From Branchiostoma lanceolatum (lineage: Eukaryota > Chordata > Leptocardii > Amphioxiformes > Branchiostomatidae): DNA of 64,000 nucleotides. The stretch spans positions 9,356,910-9,420,909 of the forward strand of contig NC_089724.1 in NCBI RefSeq assembly GCF_035083965.1, in the 5' to 3' direction. The position numbers and the translations under genes were made by a program. Positions within the stretch are counted from its first letter, which is position 1, and every line of letters starts with the position of its first letter. Positions 1-10,858 of the stretch are shown here, piece after piece. The notes beneath the pieces are model-generated. The model had not been told where the DNA came from. It worked only from the letters and a program-made list of their open reading frames with translations, and ran no database searches.

Positions 1-2
1 TG

Positions 3-1907
3 AGCAAGGATGGATTTGGTTTTCCTGGTACAGAAATTGAGCCTAAGAACATTGCCAGTGTAGTTCAAATCAAACAGGAAGTTGAAGATTCATTTCCTAT
101 GTATGCTACCTGCATTGGATCAGAGAGAGCTGACATCGGCACCCTTCTCACAGCAACAGAAACTTTAGAACAGTTTGAAGACACTTCTGAGGTTGGACTA
201 CACGCTACTGATGAGATAAATGTGAAAACCGAAAAGAGTGATGACGAAATTTACGATCACTTTGGTTGCACAGACCTTGCATTCAAGATTTTACCGCAGG
301 AGAATGCCTATCAGGATATCGTCGATGAGAATCACAAGAAAGGTTTACGACGCTGTCCACATTGTGCCTACACCACCGTTCATGCAACAACAATGAAACG
401 CCACATGTTCACTCACACGGGCGAGAAGCCATTTGCTTGCTCCTTGTGTAGCTACACGACTTCAAGGAAATACAGTCTGGACCATCATATGAACAACCAC
501 GCAGATTGGGAAAAAGACTCTTTGCAAAAGGATGCCAACACTATTGGTGCTCCTGCATCAGGCAAAAAGATGGAAGCCAGGAAAAATGCAAAACAGAAGT
601 GTTATTTTTGCCCCTTTACATCAGGTACAAAAAAGTCCATGACAAGACATCTTGCTGAGAAACATGCCAGGCAGCACAGCCTACAGGAAAGAAATCATCA
701 ACATGACACTGCTGCCAACAATTGCAACAGCTCTGTAAGCAATAACAGGGCCTTTTTGGAGACTGTAGACTCTTTTGACAACCAGACAGGTTTAGAATAC
801 GGAGCAACATCCCCTGTTGCATCTAATGAAATGCCACAAACCTCAGAATGTAACAGTGTTCACAACAGTACTACCGGTAGCGGTGCAAAACAGGAGGTAC
901 TTTCCTGCCCTTTATGTAAGTACACTTCCAGGTTAGTTAAACAGATGGAACAGCACGTCCGCTCTCACACCGCCAAAGGGCCCTTCAAGTGCCCGGAGTG
1001 CTCATTCCTGGCCGTGGAAAGGTCTGAGCTGTTTCTACACATAGAGACACACATTAAGAATGGAAGGTTCTCATGCCAAGTCTGCGGCTACCGTGCAGCC
1101 ACCTGTGGGGGGTTGACAAGGCACAGAATGAGCCAACACTTGGGAAAGGGGGACAACTGTAGCAGCCTTGATGAAGGGATTCAATCAGGGATGTCAACAG
1201 GCAGCGAGAAAACAACGTTGGAGTGCCGGAAGTGCTCCTACTGTACCACGAATAGGTCCCGCTTTGAGGAGCATGTCAAGATGCAGCACAAGAGTCCAGG
1301 CAGGTTTACATGTCAGGTCTGTGGCTTCTGGGCAGTGAACAGAGCTGGCTTACAGAAACACATGAAGCTCCACAAAGGGAAAGGTAGCGGTACTGCAGGT
1401 TCACAGGAGGTAGTTGTGCCTGATGGTTCACCTTTACAAGTTGAACTGGTGAGCTATAGATATGATGACCAGATGTCTTCTGATAAGAGAGGTAGGGACA
1501 CTGAGAGTAAAGATATGACTGTGCCAAATCATAAAGTAACAGTTCCTAGTGAAAAACCTTTCGCAGACATTGCTGCAAGTAAACAGGCTGTGTCTATAGA
1601 GACAGAGGAAAAGACAGAAGAAAATGTAGCAACAGTTCAGCAGAAGGGGGGGAAGCCCTATGTGTGTGGAGAATGTGGGTACAGGGTGGCTACTAGAAGC
1701 ACCCTTTTCACTCACATGAAAAAGCATCAAGGGAGAAAGGTATATAACTGCCAAATCTGTGGGTTGCAACCTAGCAGCCACAAAGACTTTATTCTTCATA
1801 TGAGAACTCACACGGGCGAAAAACCCTTCAAATGTCCACAGTGTACCCTTTCCTTCGCTCGCAAACAGAATCTGAAGAGGCACTTGCAAGTCCATGAAAG
1901 ACAGTGA
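3..1907 (+). CDS. C2H2 zinc-finger protein, 3' part (11 fingers)
   Basis: Probable nuclear DNA-binding regulator. The frame is open from the window edge, so the Met codon at 99 may be internal; from there it reads 602 residues. I count 11 C2H2 fingers, at residues 86-106, 114-134, 168-189, 270-290, 298-318, 326-347, 376-397, 405-425, 523-543, 551-571 and 579-599. Two linkers are the classic TGEKPF type (after fingers 1 and 10); the others are long or irregular, so the fingers form groups rather than one array. Two sumoylation-type motifs, IKQE (before Met 99) and VKTE (residues 42-45), lie in the acidic N-terminal part. All fingers are in one uninterrupted exon. The target and orthologue cannot be named from sequence alone; many polydactyl factors look like this. 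Confidence 0.9.
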   Translation, partial: SKDGFGFPGTEIEPKNIASVVQIKQEVEDSFPMYATCIGSERADIGTLLTATETLEQFEDTSEVGLHATDEINVKTEKSDDEIYDHFGCTDLAFKILPQENAYQDIVDENHKKGLRRCPHCAYTTVHATTMKRHMFTHTGEKPFACSLCSYTTSRKYSLDHHMNNHADWEKDSLQKDANTIGAPASGKKMEARKNAKQKCYFCPFTSGTKKSMTRHLAEKHARQHSLQERNHQHDTAANNCNSSVSNNRAFLETVDSFDNQTGLEYGATSPVASNEMPQTSECNSVHNSTTGSGAKQEVLSCPLCKYTSRLVKQMEQHVRSHTAKGPFKCPECSFLAVERSELFLHIETHIKNGRFSCQVCGYRAATCGGLTRHRMSQHLGKGDNCSSLDEGIQSGMSTGSEKTTLECRKCSYCTTNRSRFEEHVKMQHKSPGRFTCQVCGFWAVNRAGLQKHMKLHKGKGSGTAGSQEVVVPDGSPLQVELVSYRYDDQMSSDKRGRDTESKDMTVPNHKVTVPSEKPFADIAASKQAVSIETEEKTEENVATVQQKGGKPYVCGECGYRVATRSTLFTHMKKHQGRKVYNCQICGLQPSSHKDFILHMRTHTGEKPFKCPQCTLSFARKQNLKRHLQVHERQ

Positions 1908-2860
1908 AAAGTGAAAAGTTTATGAAAGTTATAATGGTTTGAAAATATGTTCCTGTTCATTCTCAGATACTAGTATGTGCAGCTGCCAAAATTGTTAAAC
2001 TGCTATAATTGTAAATCAGTTTAACTGCACTCTGTGCACATATGATTGCTCACAGGTCATGTGTTTGTACTAGATGATTGTTGGAGTCTTTGACTGTACA
2101 TGTTGATTTAATCTAATGTTTCTTTTGCTGTTTGGCCAGCAATATTGCACTCTGTTTTGTACAAGTGTATGATGGTATGTGCAAAGTGTTTTGCATGTGC
2201 ATTGTCATGCTCCTGCATGGTAAAGTTGAATTTCTGGGATATAAGATGTAGAAAACAATGTATAAGATCATATAAGTTTTGTTATTTGATTGGTACGGAT
2301 TACTTTGATGCAAATATTTGGAATATAACATCAATATTCAACTCACAGTACATGTTTTTTGTAAATGAAATAAACTATATATGCATACCTCTGTTTGTCT
2401 ATTGTTTTTGCTGTTCCTGTTATATTCTTGTTTGTTTGCCTAGTCATAAAACAATCAATGTTTCTAAAAAACTTAAACAGGTTTGTTTTCAACTGGAGAA
2501 AACGGTAACAGGTATAGCCCTAGAAGGTATATATTTAGGCATACTTTATCAGGGTTCTGCACCTGCAAAGTCATTGGTCTAAATTGATTGAATTAATTAG
2601 TCAAATTCTATGTGACCGTTACTCCTTGATTTAATTAAGTTGACTTTACCTCCAATGTAATGTGTAAGGGCAAAGACAGTCTTGATCATTGACACATTTG
2701 TTACATACCCATATTCCTCCTTAACTTCCTGATGTACCGTTTCCTAGCTTACTTCTGGCCTTCTCATAAGTACTTGTTGGACAATATAACTGGTATAATT
2801 CAAAGACGTTCCATGTGCACCGCTCATTTTGACTTTGAATATGAAAATCAATAAAGTAAT
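1908..2860 (+). other. Probable 3' UTR of the zinc-finger gene with two poly(A) signals
   Basis: No convincing coding sequence. AATAAA occurs at 2369-2374 and again at 2850-2855, both on the gene's strand. The open frame at 2145-2582 has no recognisable protein feature and lies in this AT-rich UTR-like stretch. Confidence 0.5.
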
Positions 2861-4663
2861 ATCGTAAGATGTAATGCAATATATCCATTACGCTTCGTAT
2901 ATACTAGGTCGTTGTCCAAACTTTTAAAAGACACCGTTGGAAAATGCTACACTTCAACCCTGAATTTTTCACACACGACAAAGTTAGCTCCTTTTGATAT
3001 ATTTTCTATAATGAATGTTCTGGCCTCTTTTTCGTTCTTTTTACCCTGCACTGATTGTTTTAGCACTATTACGTCATGAGTACTTCATTTCATACTTGGT
3101 GTTTTGCATATAGGTGGTACTGAACAGGTGTATATCGCATTAGGAAACAAATTGAATGCTTTGATATTTTAAGTCCGTGTACATAAACAAGAATTGACAA
3201 CAGGTCAATAGATAAAGACAGGCATTTACCGGCTTTATCATTTCTATGTCATAAGCAAGCTGTACAGCACTGTTTGCTTTATTACTGGCGTTGTTGGGAA
3301 AAGATCGGGAAGAGAATTAACTGAATGGCAACTGAGTGCAAGTCTTCAGACGCATGCACTAGAGGTTTCCCCACAACACGGAGTCGACCAGGCTGCTAAC
3401 ACGCCCAAGTGATCCATTGTTGTTTCTCGTGGAGCGTAACGAACACCTTTCACCAGGATCCTGGCATAAACGTTTGTACGCCCGGGACTAGTAAGCACAG
3501 GGTGGAACTGGTTCGACGAGTTTCAAACATCTAGGGTCTTCGAGGACAGTATCTAACACACTGATTTCTAATTCTACCCACTGTTCTGTCGACTTGAGAA
3601 GGTTGGCATTCCTTAAAGGAACCTTTTATTGACCAGGTAAGTCATCTAAGTTTCACTGGAGACTTTCTCAACTTCTAGTGTGCTGTCTTGGGTCTCTAAT
3701 AAACCGAGTCTTAACAACGATATGGGGGAGGGGGAGGGTGGCAGGTGGTTGCCCAAATTGTGTTGGGCTGTTAATAGTTTGAGCATACTAATAGTTTGCT
3801 CCTTGTGAACGCAATATGTTAGGAGGTCCCACTTTCCATGTTTTAATATGACCTAACTCGTTTCTAAGATTTACAAACTTTAACTGCAAAATTAATATGT
3901 GTTCAAATTGCCTACTCAATATATTAAAATGTTATGGCAAACCACATGATCATATATGACTAATTATATTTGACTTAGAATGCAATCTAAGTAGTGAAGG
4001 AAGTACTTTGTAGAATTGTGTCATTTTTGTACCTTTGCTAAAAATGAGTTAAATCTAGACGGAGTAGTTTTACATGTGATAGCAAAGTTAACAAAATTAT
4101 GTAGACGCCATCTTGGATGGGCGCCATTTTGCATTGCGACGAAGTTGTCTAACAAGTGTCAGGTGACAGCCTATGTCCACAGACAATTCTGGACAGTAAC
4201 ATAAAATGTTGCAATTAGAAAGCTTAAAAGACAACATTAAAAACTTTCGAGCTTTCCATCTTTCCATTTAATCCAGAAAAGTCGTACTCGCAGGTGACAA
4301 AGTTTTGAAACTCATTATCAATGACATGTAGTGTGTGGATTCATACTGTATGTTGTCACATGTTATGCTTGATTAAGCAAGACCAATTTCATGCTTTGCA
4401 ATATGTCTTTAGTTTGAGCTATCAGCAATATGATCCCATTCAACCATCAAGGTTAGTTATTCTTCTTTTAGGTAAGATACCATCAGTTACCGGTCTAGTT
4501 AATTCATTAAACATTGTCGGACAAAACCCGGCATACGTGATTTCGTGTGTTTGCACTTTTCAGTCCAATTTTATGTGTAATGCATATGTGAATGTTCCAT
4601 GAAGTATAATCATCTCGTTTGAACTTGTTCGAATGGCTCTGGCATAAATATGTACCTTATAGG
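2861..4663. other. Intergenic; possible 5' UTR exon of the transporter near its middle
   Basis: No coding exon recognised. A good splice donor (CAG followed by GTAAGT) at 3635/3636 ends a non-repetitive stretch and could close a 5' UTR exon that splices to the acceptors just upstream of the transporter start at 5214. That link is an inference from position and splice-site quality only. Confidence 0.3.
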
Positions 4664-4671
4664 CTAAAAAC

Positions 4672-5107
4672 TAGTGCTGCGTACCTAAACGTAACATCAG
4701 GTACAGGTACCGGTACAGAGGTTTAGGTACAGGTCCGGACCTGAACCTGTACCAGAACAATATGAAAAATTAACATGTGTTTTTCTGAACTTCTGCAATA
4801 AACTGATTTCAACTTGTCAGTATCTTTATTCAAAGAACATAACTAGGTTTGCTACCGCCAAACTCCCTTGGCCTTGCTATCAAAACTCCCGGCCTGCCTA
4901 AATGATCTGTTGCATATTAGTTACGCTGTTCCAAGGTATCACTTTGGTCACGTTTGGTGTTGCATGAGATCAGTCACAAAATAAGCACATACTTGGTGTA
5001 AATTTATATCGGTACAGTACCGGTACTTCACGATCCGGTATTTTGGACCTGTACCGAATCAATTTTTACGGTACAGGACCGGTACACAGTACCGGTACGC
5101 AGCACTA
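4672..5107. mobile_element. Non-autonomous hAT-type MITE
   Basis: 436-base element. Both ends read TAGTGCTGCGTACC inward, a 14-base perfect terminal inverted repeat. It is flanked by identical 8-base direct repeats CTAAAAAC at 4664-4671 and 5108-5115. An 8-base target duplication with TAG-starting ends is the hAT hallmark. The ends are rich in GGTAC/GTACC palindromes, and no transposase frame is present. It abuts the first coding exon of the transporter. Confidence 0.88.
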
Positions 5108-5213
5108 CTAAAAACGTATTGTTTTGGAATGCGTGGGTAAACATTGTACACTGTTTTTCTTTCTTTTTGCCGCAGGCTTTTTTTCTCAGGTGTGGGCAAG
5201 TGCGACCATCACG

Positions 5214-8200
5214 ATGTCTGACATAGATCTACAGCCACTAGTCGATGAAGACTCGGAACGGCTAATGGCGGGAAAGAAGAGAGAGGAACCGAGGCCACGC
5301 CCTCCTGCGTCCCCGGCAACATTACACCGTAGACTGTTCGTCGGAGGCACCGACGACTCGTCCAGTATGCAGGACTTGTTCGGAGACAACGGGGACGAGT
5401 GGGAGAACCCGGAGAACAGATGCGGCTGCGGTTGCTGCCATCCGGACTGCTGTCAGTGTTGCGCGAGTCCCAAACTTTTCGCGGTGATCTGGGCTATCGT
5501 GTGCGTCTTGATCAACACGACGATCGGCTACAGAGTTGGGATTTTGGCCACTTTAGAGAAGACGTTTGATATGGAGAGTAAGTACACTGGTATCATGTAC
5601 GGAGGGCATGACGCGGGGTACCTCATCATGGTCCTCCTCGTGTCCTATTACGGTGGAAAGAAGGGGTCGCATCGCCCCAAGTGGATCGCGTACGGTACGA
5701 TGTTGATCGGAATTAGTTGCGTCATCTTTGCGCTGCCATATTTCTTCATGCCGAGACACGTCATCAACGAAACCGAACAAGAGGTTGTCTGTACACCGGG
5801 GAAGGCGCAAAACACGACCGACGTGGAGAACTGCAAGCAATCCCATTCCCTGAATCTGTTCTGGTACATCATGTTGACGGTTGCCACGTTCATGATGGGG
5901 ATTGGCGGAGCGCCCGCGTTGCCCCTCGGGACAACGTACATCGACGATCACGTGACAAAGGAGAGCTCGCCATTGTATATCGGTAAGTGGCAACATTTTG
6001 CCTTCAGCTTAAGATACAGATACAGCATTTTGATAGCAGCTTACAGGGAGGTCACTGGAAAGACCGCTGACAAGTCCCGAACTTAGACCATGAAAATATT
6101 GTTTATAAAATGTTACCTTCATGTTTCAACATATAAAATGATAACGACTCTCATCACTATTTAATTGTGTCAGACAACATTCTTTTACCGACATATTTAA
6201 TGTTAAGTAACATGTTTGAAAACGTGTATTCATTTGCAGGTTTAGCGCTGGTCCTTCCCAACACAGGCAATGCTCTTGGTCTCCTCTTCAGCTCCTTTGT
6301 TCTTCGATACTACGTTGACTTCCTCTTCATCAGCCCTTCTAAGATTGGTGAGTTTGCATTCATGGTTTAGATGTACATCTGGCGGTACTTAAAATACAGT
6401 ACCAAATAGAACTAGCAGCCACAGATACTCCAGAAATAATGAAAAGTTTGTCCTTGGATTTATCAAAAGTTTGTCCTCGAAAGTTACATTTAATTATACA
6501 TGTATATGAGGTTAATAATGTAGGAAAACAAGTGTGGTTGAACAAGAAAACCTTGAAACCTCATTGTTTAAGCTTGATATTAGTGAATTTTGTAAAATGT
6601 GCCTCTCTGAAACCCGTTGGCATGGCAACACAAAAATAGGAAACTTATTCTATTATCATACAATTGGTGCCAACTAAATTCTGTCAAAAGTCACCACGTT
6701 TGGTAGTCCTTGCACACGTCGTTAGTCAGTTATACCACGTCAAAGTTGGCGAGGGCACTTTTACCCCCCTCTAGATAGTGTTAGAAAAGTATCAGAGGTG
6801 GCATTGCGACTTTCTGTTCTATGTGTTGGATGGTGAGTAATGGGGAACGACATAAGTGGTTCTTAAATCATGTAAATAAGATCATTCTAAATCAGACTTT
6901 ACAATATTCTCAACATTTTGTTACATGTTCACTTCTAGGAATCGACTCTTCGGACGACCAGTGGATAGGGGCGTGGTGGTTAGGGTTCCTCCCCCTTGCC
7001 GCTGCGTTCTTCTTCTTCAGCCTTCCTCTCTGCCTCTTCCCTAAGAAGATGAAAAAGCCTCACGAAGTTGGCCTCAAGGAGACCTCCAGGATCCTACCCT
7101 CTCTTGCAGAGCGGCAATACCTCGCCGACAAAGGTGAGACTTTGCCCTTACACGCAACGACTCTATATTTCAATTTCATTTAGATTGAATGTATAGTAAT
7201 CTTTGTAGTGGCTCCATGACAACTCCATGCTTCTTTAAGCTATAGTGACCAAGAATCTTTCAGAGAAAAATCACGCCAGAGGAGCTACAAACGCTTCCTT
7301 TCTCTTTATAGTAATTGTACATCATTGTATCAGAAAGTACTTTCAGCACTAAGGACATCCCCAACATGTTTAGCCGTACTTTCAACACTAAGGACATCCC
7401 GCAATGTTTGCCCCATTGAATGTTGTACATGCACGTATATACATAAATATAATGGATGTTATCTCTTCTCCTATAGGCTTGTTTACGACGTTGGGTTGCC
7501 TCTTTAGCAATAGCGTGTACGTTCTCATCCTCCTCGGTATCTTCGTCATATCGGCTGTCACCAACGGTTTCTCCATGTACATCCCAAAGTACCTGGAGAT
7601 ACAGTTCTCCCTCACAAAGGCAAACGCCAGTGCGCTGATAGGTCTGTGCGATTTCTATTATTTCTATTACTATGTCTTGTTTTTCCTTGCTTTTAAATCA
7701 AGATCATCCATAATCTCAATACTAAAAAGTGTGATAGAATTTTGATCAAATAAATCAGCATGCCCGTTAAAAATGTCATGTATAACACGTTACTCTTCTA
7801 CCACTACTCTATAATCTGTAGTACTCAAAAGTTTGGTCTAATGTTGATCAACATGTCAGTTACGATAGCCATGTGCATGTATAACCGGTTACTCTTGTAC
7901 CTTTCCTCTATAGATTACTAAAAAGTTTTTTTTTTAAATTTAATAAATCAGCATGTTACTCACAAAAGTCATATATGACCCGTTACTTTAAGTATGGACT
8001 AGAGGTAGGATAGCTACAGACATGTAGCAGAAACGTCAAGCTTATTTTGGATCCACATTAGGTCAAATTATAACCCGTTACTCATCTACCACTAGGAATC
8101 GTGGTTCTCCCGGCGACGTTGCTGGGCACGCTGAGTTCCGGAGTGCTGATGCGGCTGTGTAAGGTGTCCGGACGGAACTCTATCCAGCTGCTGGCCTGGC

Positions 8201-8466
8201 TGTTCCTGGTGGTGGCCATGGCGATCATCCCCGGCATGTTCCTGTACTGTGAACCTGTACCCATCGCAGGCATCATGACCGAGTACGGAGCTACAGCGTG
8301 AGTTGGAGGGTTTTTTTTGCTGAGATCAATTATGCTTTTGATGAGTCATATCAGGACAAGTCACAGAGCAGGAATTTGGTGTGTCTGTATTTTTGTGTGT
8401 GTGTGTGTGTATGTGTGTGCGTGTCAAACGTGTCTGTGTCTGTATATACATAATATATATATATCA

Positions 8467-8499
<33 letters not shown>

Positions 8500-10858
8500 G
8501 TGTGTATGTGTGTGTTTGTGTAGGTATATGTGTTTCTGTGTTACAGTCAAATTATCATGATTTTCCCCCATTAAAGGTCACAGTCGGGAAGACAGCCCCT
8601 CCCCCACGCCAACCTCCAGGCCGAGTGTAACAAGGACTGCGTCTGTCCGCGGCAGTTCACCCCGGTCTGTGGCCCAGACAAGATCATGTACTTCAACCAG
8701 TGCTTCGCCGGGTGCAAGGACAGTTTGAATACCAAGTACAAGGACGTCATGGTAAGATATTCTGTCAGGATATCAAGCAATGCAATAAAGTATTTTTACG
8801 GAAGATAAGTCACTATCAATATATCAATATACATTTCAACAAAACTGCAATTTGCGCCTCATTGGTGCCAACCATGCTGAAATATCTAATCATTCATATA
8901 ACGTTAGCTCTTCTGCGTACATTTCTAATACTGTGGTGGTATATATGCCTTCCGTCGGCCGACGGGACCTCAACTATTCTGTGAAACCTTTTTCGAAAAA
9001 TCCTTTAGAAGAAGGGTTCAGCATTAGATAATGATTAGATAATTGAAACTAATGATACATACAGTATTGTTATCTTCTATTGCTATCACAACTTATACAC
9101 ATAAACTTTATTACCTTTACCAAGAATGTGATGTTTCAGGTGCCCTATGTGTGTCTGTGTTTCTATCGACATCATGTCTCAAGAGGCCGTGTATGGATCC
9201 TCATGATATTTGGTGCGTGGGTTGTTGGGGTCGGGAAAACAGAGGTCGAGTTTTATAAATGGGCCTCCTAGCAGCTTTCTACGGTTTTGTAGCGGAACCT
9301 TACTCTCCAAGCAGAGGAGTGGGTCCGGCAATGTTTTGACGTGTTTTAGGAGTTTTGTCGGGCTTTTGTCATTTTTCTTTGTCTAGACAAAAAAAAAAGA
9401 AAAAAAAGTAGAAAGCCCGACAAAGACGTCTAAAAACACGTCAAAAAACATGCAGAACCCACTCCTCTGCTTGGAGAGTAGCGGAACCTCCGGTTTTGAC
9501 ATCTCGTTCCTGTCACTCTTTTAGTTGTACACAGATTGTTCGTGTATCTCCCCGGGGAAGATGAAGGTCAAGGATGAGCACTACACCGGCTCCGTGGCCA
9601 CCAACGACTGCAACTCTCTCGGACAGTGCAACAAGTTCATCTTCCTCATGATCGTCCTGCTCGTGGTAGCCTTTGTGTCGTTCTTCGCCTTCACGCCCAT
9701 CATCACTGCAGTGCTCAGGTATGAAATTTCAATTCAATTTCACTTCAATTCAGGGCCTTTATTTTGCTTTGAAATACTTGTTCGGTCACACGGCCGCTTT
9801 TCAACAAGGTCAAAGTGGAGGGGGAGGGGTCACGGACAAAAGGACAATTTGTACACATGTACATCAATACGGTCATAAGTAATAAGTTGAAATGAATAAA
9901 TAGAAATTAACTGATCTTGCTCTTTTTGTTGTCCGACCCCCCAGTAAAATAGTCAATGACACGCCAAAATGACAGTTACTCAAGTAATTACATTTCTATG
10001 AGAGCGGGGAAATGTTAATGGAGATATGTATTTCGAATGTTTCTATAGATAGGGGGTAGTCAGTAAACCGTCCCTGATTTAGAGGGTAATGGTTATGTGT
10101 GGAATATGAAAACATGTACAACATATGTTGTTTGTGCCAAACCATCGCAAATCGGTAATATTCACATGAATACACACGTTCTATACGAGTTTATTTTTGT
10201 GCTTTGCTAGCAACTAGCCTTCGAGCATTGTTTTGTAATAAAGCTATCACTATCAATGTTATGGCCTATTTTGTATCTTTGATTTCTTGTTGCTCTTTTT
10301 TGCAGAGTTGTAAACAAAGACGAGTCCACCCTTGCGACTGGAATGATACAGTTTGCCATCAAAGCTGTTGGTGAGTCTACTTTTGAGACATGCACAATTA
10401 GATACTCTTAGCTAGCTATTCTGGACTTTGTTAAAGTATCAGTGTCATGTAGTACAAGAAAAATCAGTAGATCACTGCTATATTAGCATAGGCCCAGATA
10501 ATTTAGCTTGATATATTGATGTTTAAAAACATCTACGTGTATATCAACTCTGTGATTTGGGGTCATCCAACTCCACGGGCCGGTATCATTGAATACACCC
10601 CTCACTTCATCTGTTACCTTTACTAACTCCTGTATACGGTTTGTTACAGGTGTTGCTGCTCCTTTCCTGTTCGGGATGGCCATGGACTTCACGTGCATCT
10701 ATTTCTCCCGCTACTGTGACGCGAAAGGAGCGTGTCTGGTGTACGATATCGACTGGAACCGCTACCTGATGTTAGGCGTCGTCACTCTAGGGACTCTGCT
10801 AGGTTCTATCCTGCTGTTTTGTGCGTACATCATCCACAGATCGTACCGAGAGGACTAA
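5214..10858 (+). CDS. Organic anion transporting polypeptide (SLCO/OATP family), complete
   Basis: Plasma-membrane carrier of large organic anions, 693 residues, within the usual 640-720 range. Nine exons keep frame: 5214-5982, 6240-6347, 6939-7133, 7477-7641, 8096-8297, 8577-8751, 9525-9718, 10306-10370, 10650-10858. The family signature DDQWIGAWWLGFL starts exon 3. Exon 1 ends in YIDDHV...SPLYIG, typical of the family. Exons 6-7 encode the cysteine-rich Kazal-type extracellular loop (CVCPRQFTPVCG onward). I count about 12 hydrophobic segments. I chose the Met at 5214 because splice acceptors lie at 5174 and 5189, just upstream; the in-frame Met at 5124 would lie in intron. The N-terminus has an odd cysteine cluster (CGCGCC...CCQCC). 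The Kazal region looks most like the SLCO4 branch, but the paralogue is uncertain. Confidence 0.95.
8394..8525. repeat. GT-rich microsatellite
   Basis: Imperfect (GT)n with interspersed TATG units and a short (TA)n, inside transporter intron 5. Confidence 0.85.
9150..9520. repeat. Degenerate dispersed-repeat fragment split by a younger MITE
   Basis: The flanks of the MITE at 9301-9480 (from the ATGATATTTGGTG stretch through the GCGGAACC stretch) resemble the internal units of the element at 45718-46921: same order of a GATCTTCATGATATTT-like block, a GGTCAAGTT-like block and a GCAGCGG-like block. This older repeat was therefore present before the MITE inserted. Confidence 0.45.
9301..9480. 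mobile_element. 180-base foldback MITE with 9-base target duplication
   Basis: Nearly the whole element is an inverted repeat: both ends read TACTCTCCAAGCAGAGGAGT inward and pair over about 70 bases around an A-rich centre. Identical 9-base direct repeats GCGGAACCT flank it (9292-9300, 9481-9489). A 9-base duplication is Mutator-like, but I cannot assign the family. It lies in the transporter intron before exon 7. Confidence 0.88.

Noticed and set aside
2145-2582. 145-residue open frame after the zinc-finger gene
   Set aside because: Cysteine- and phenylalanine-rich AT-biased translation, contains the poly(A) signal, no domain; UTR noise.
5124-5213. Upstream in-frame Met for the transporter
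   Set aside because: Two splice acceptors lie between it and 5214, and the extension would begin only 9 bases after the MITE target duplication; more likely intron and 5' UTR.
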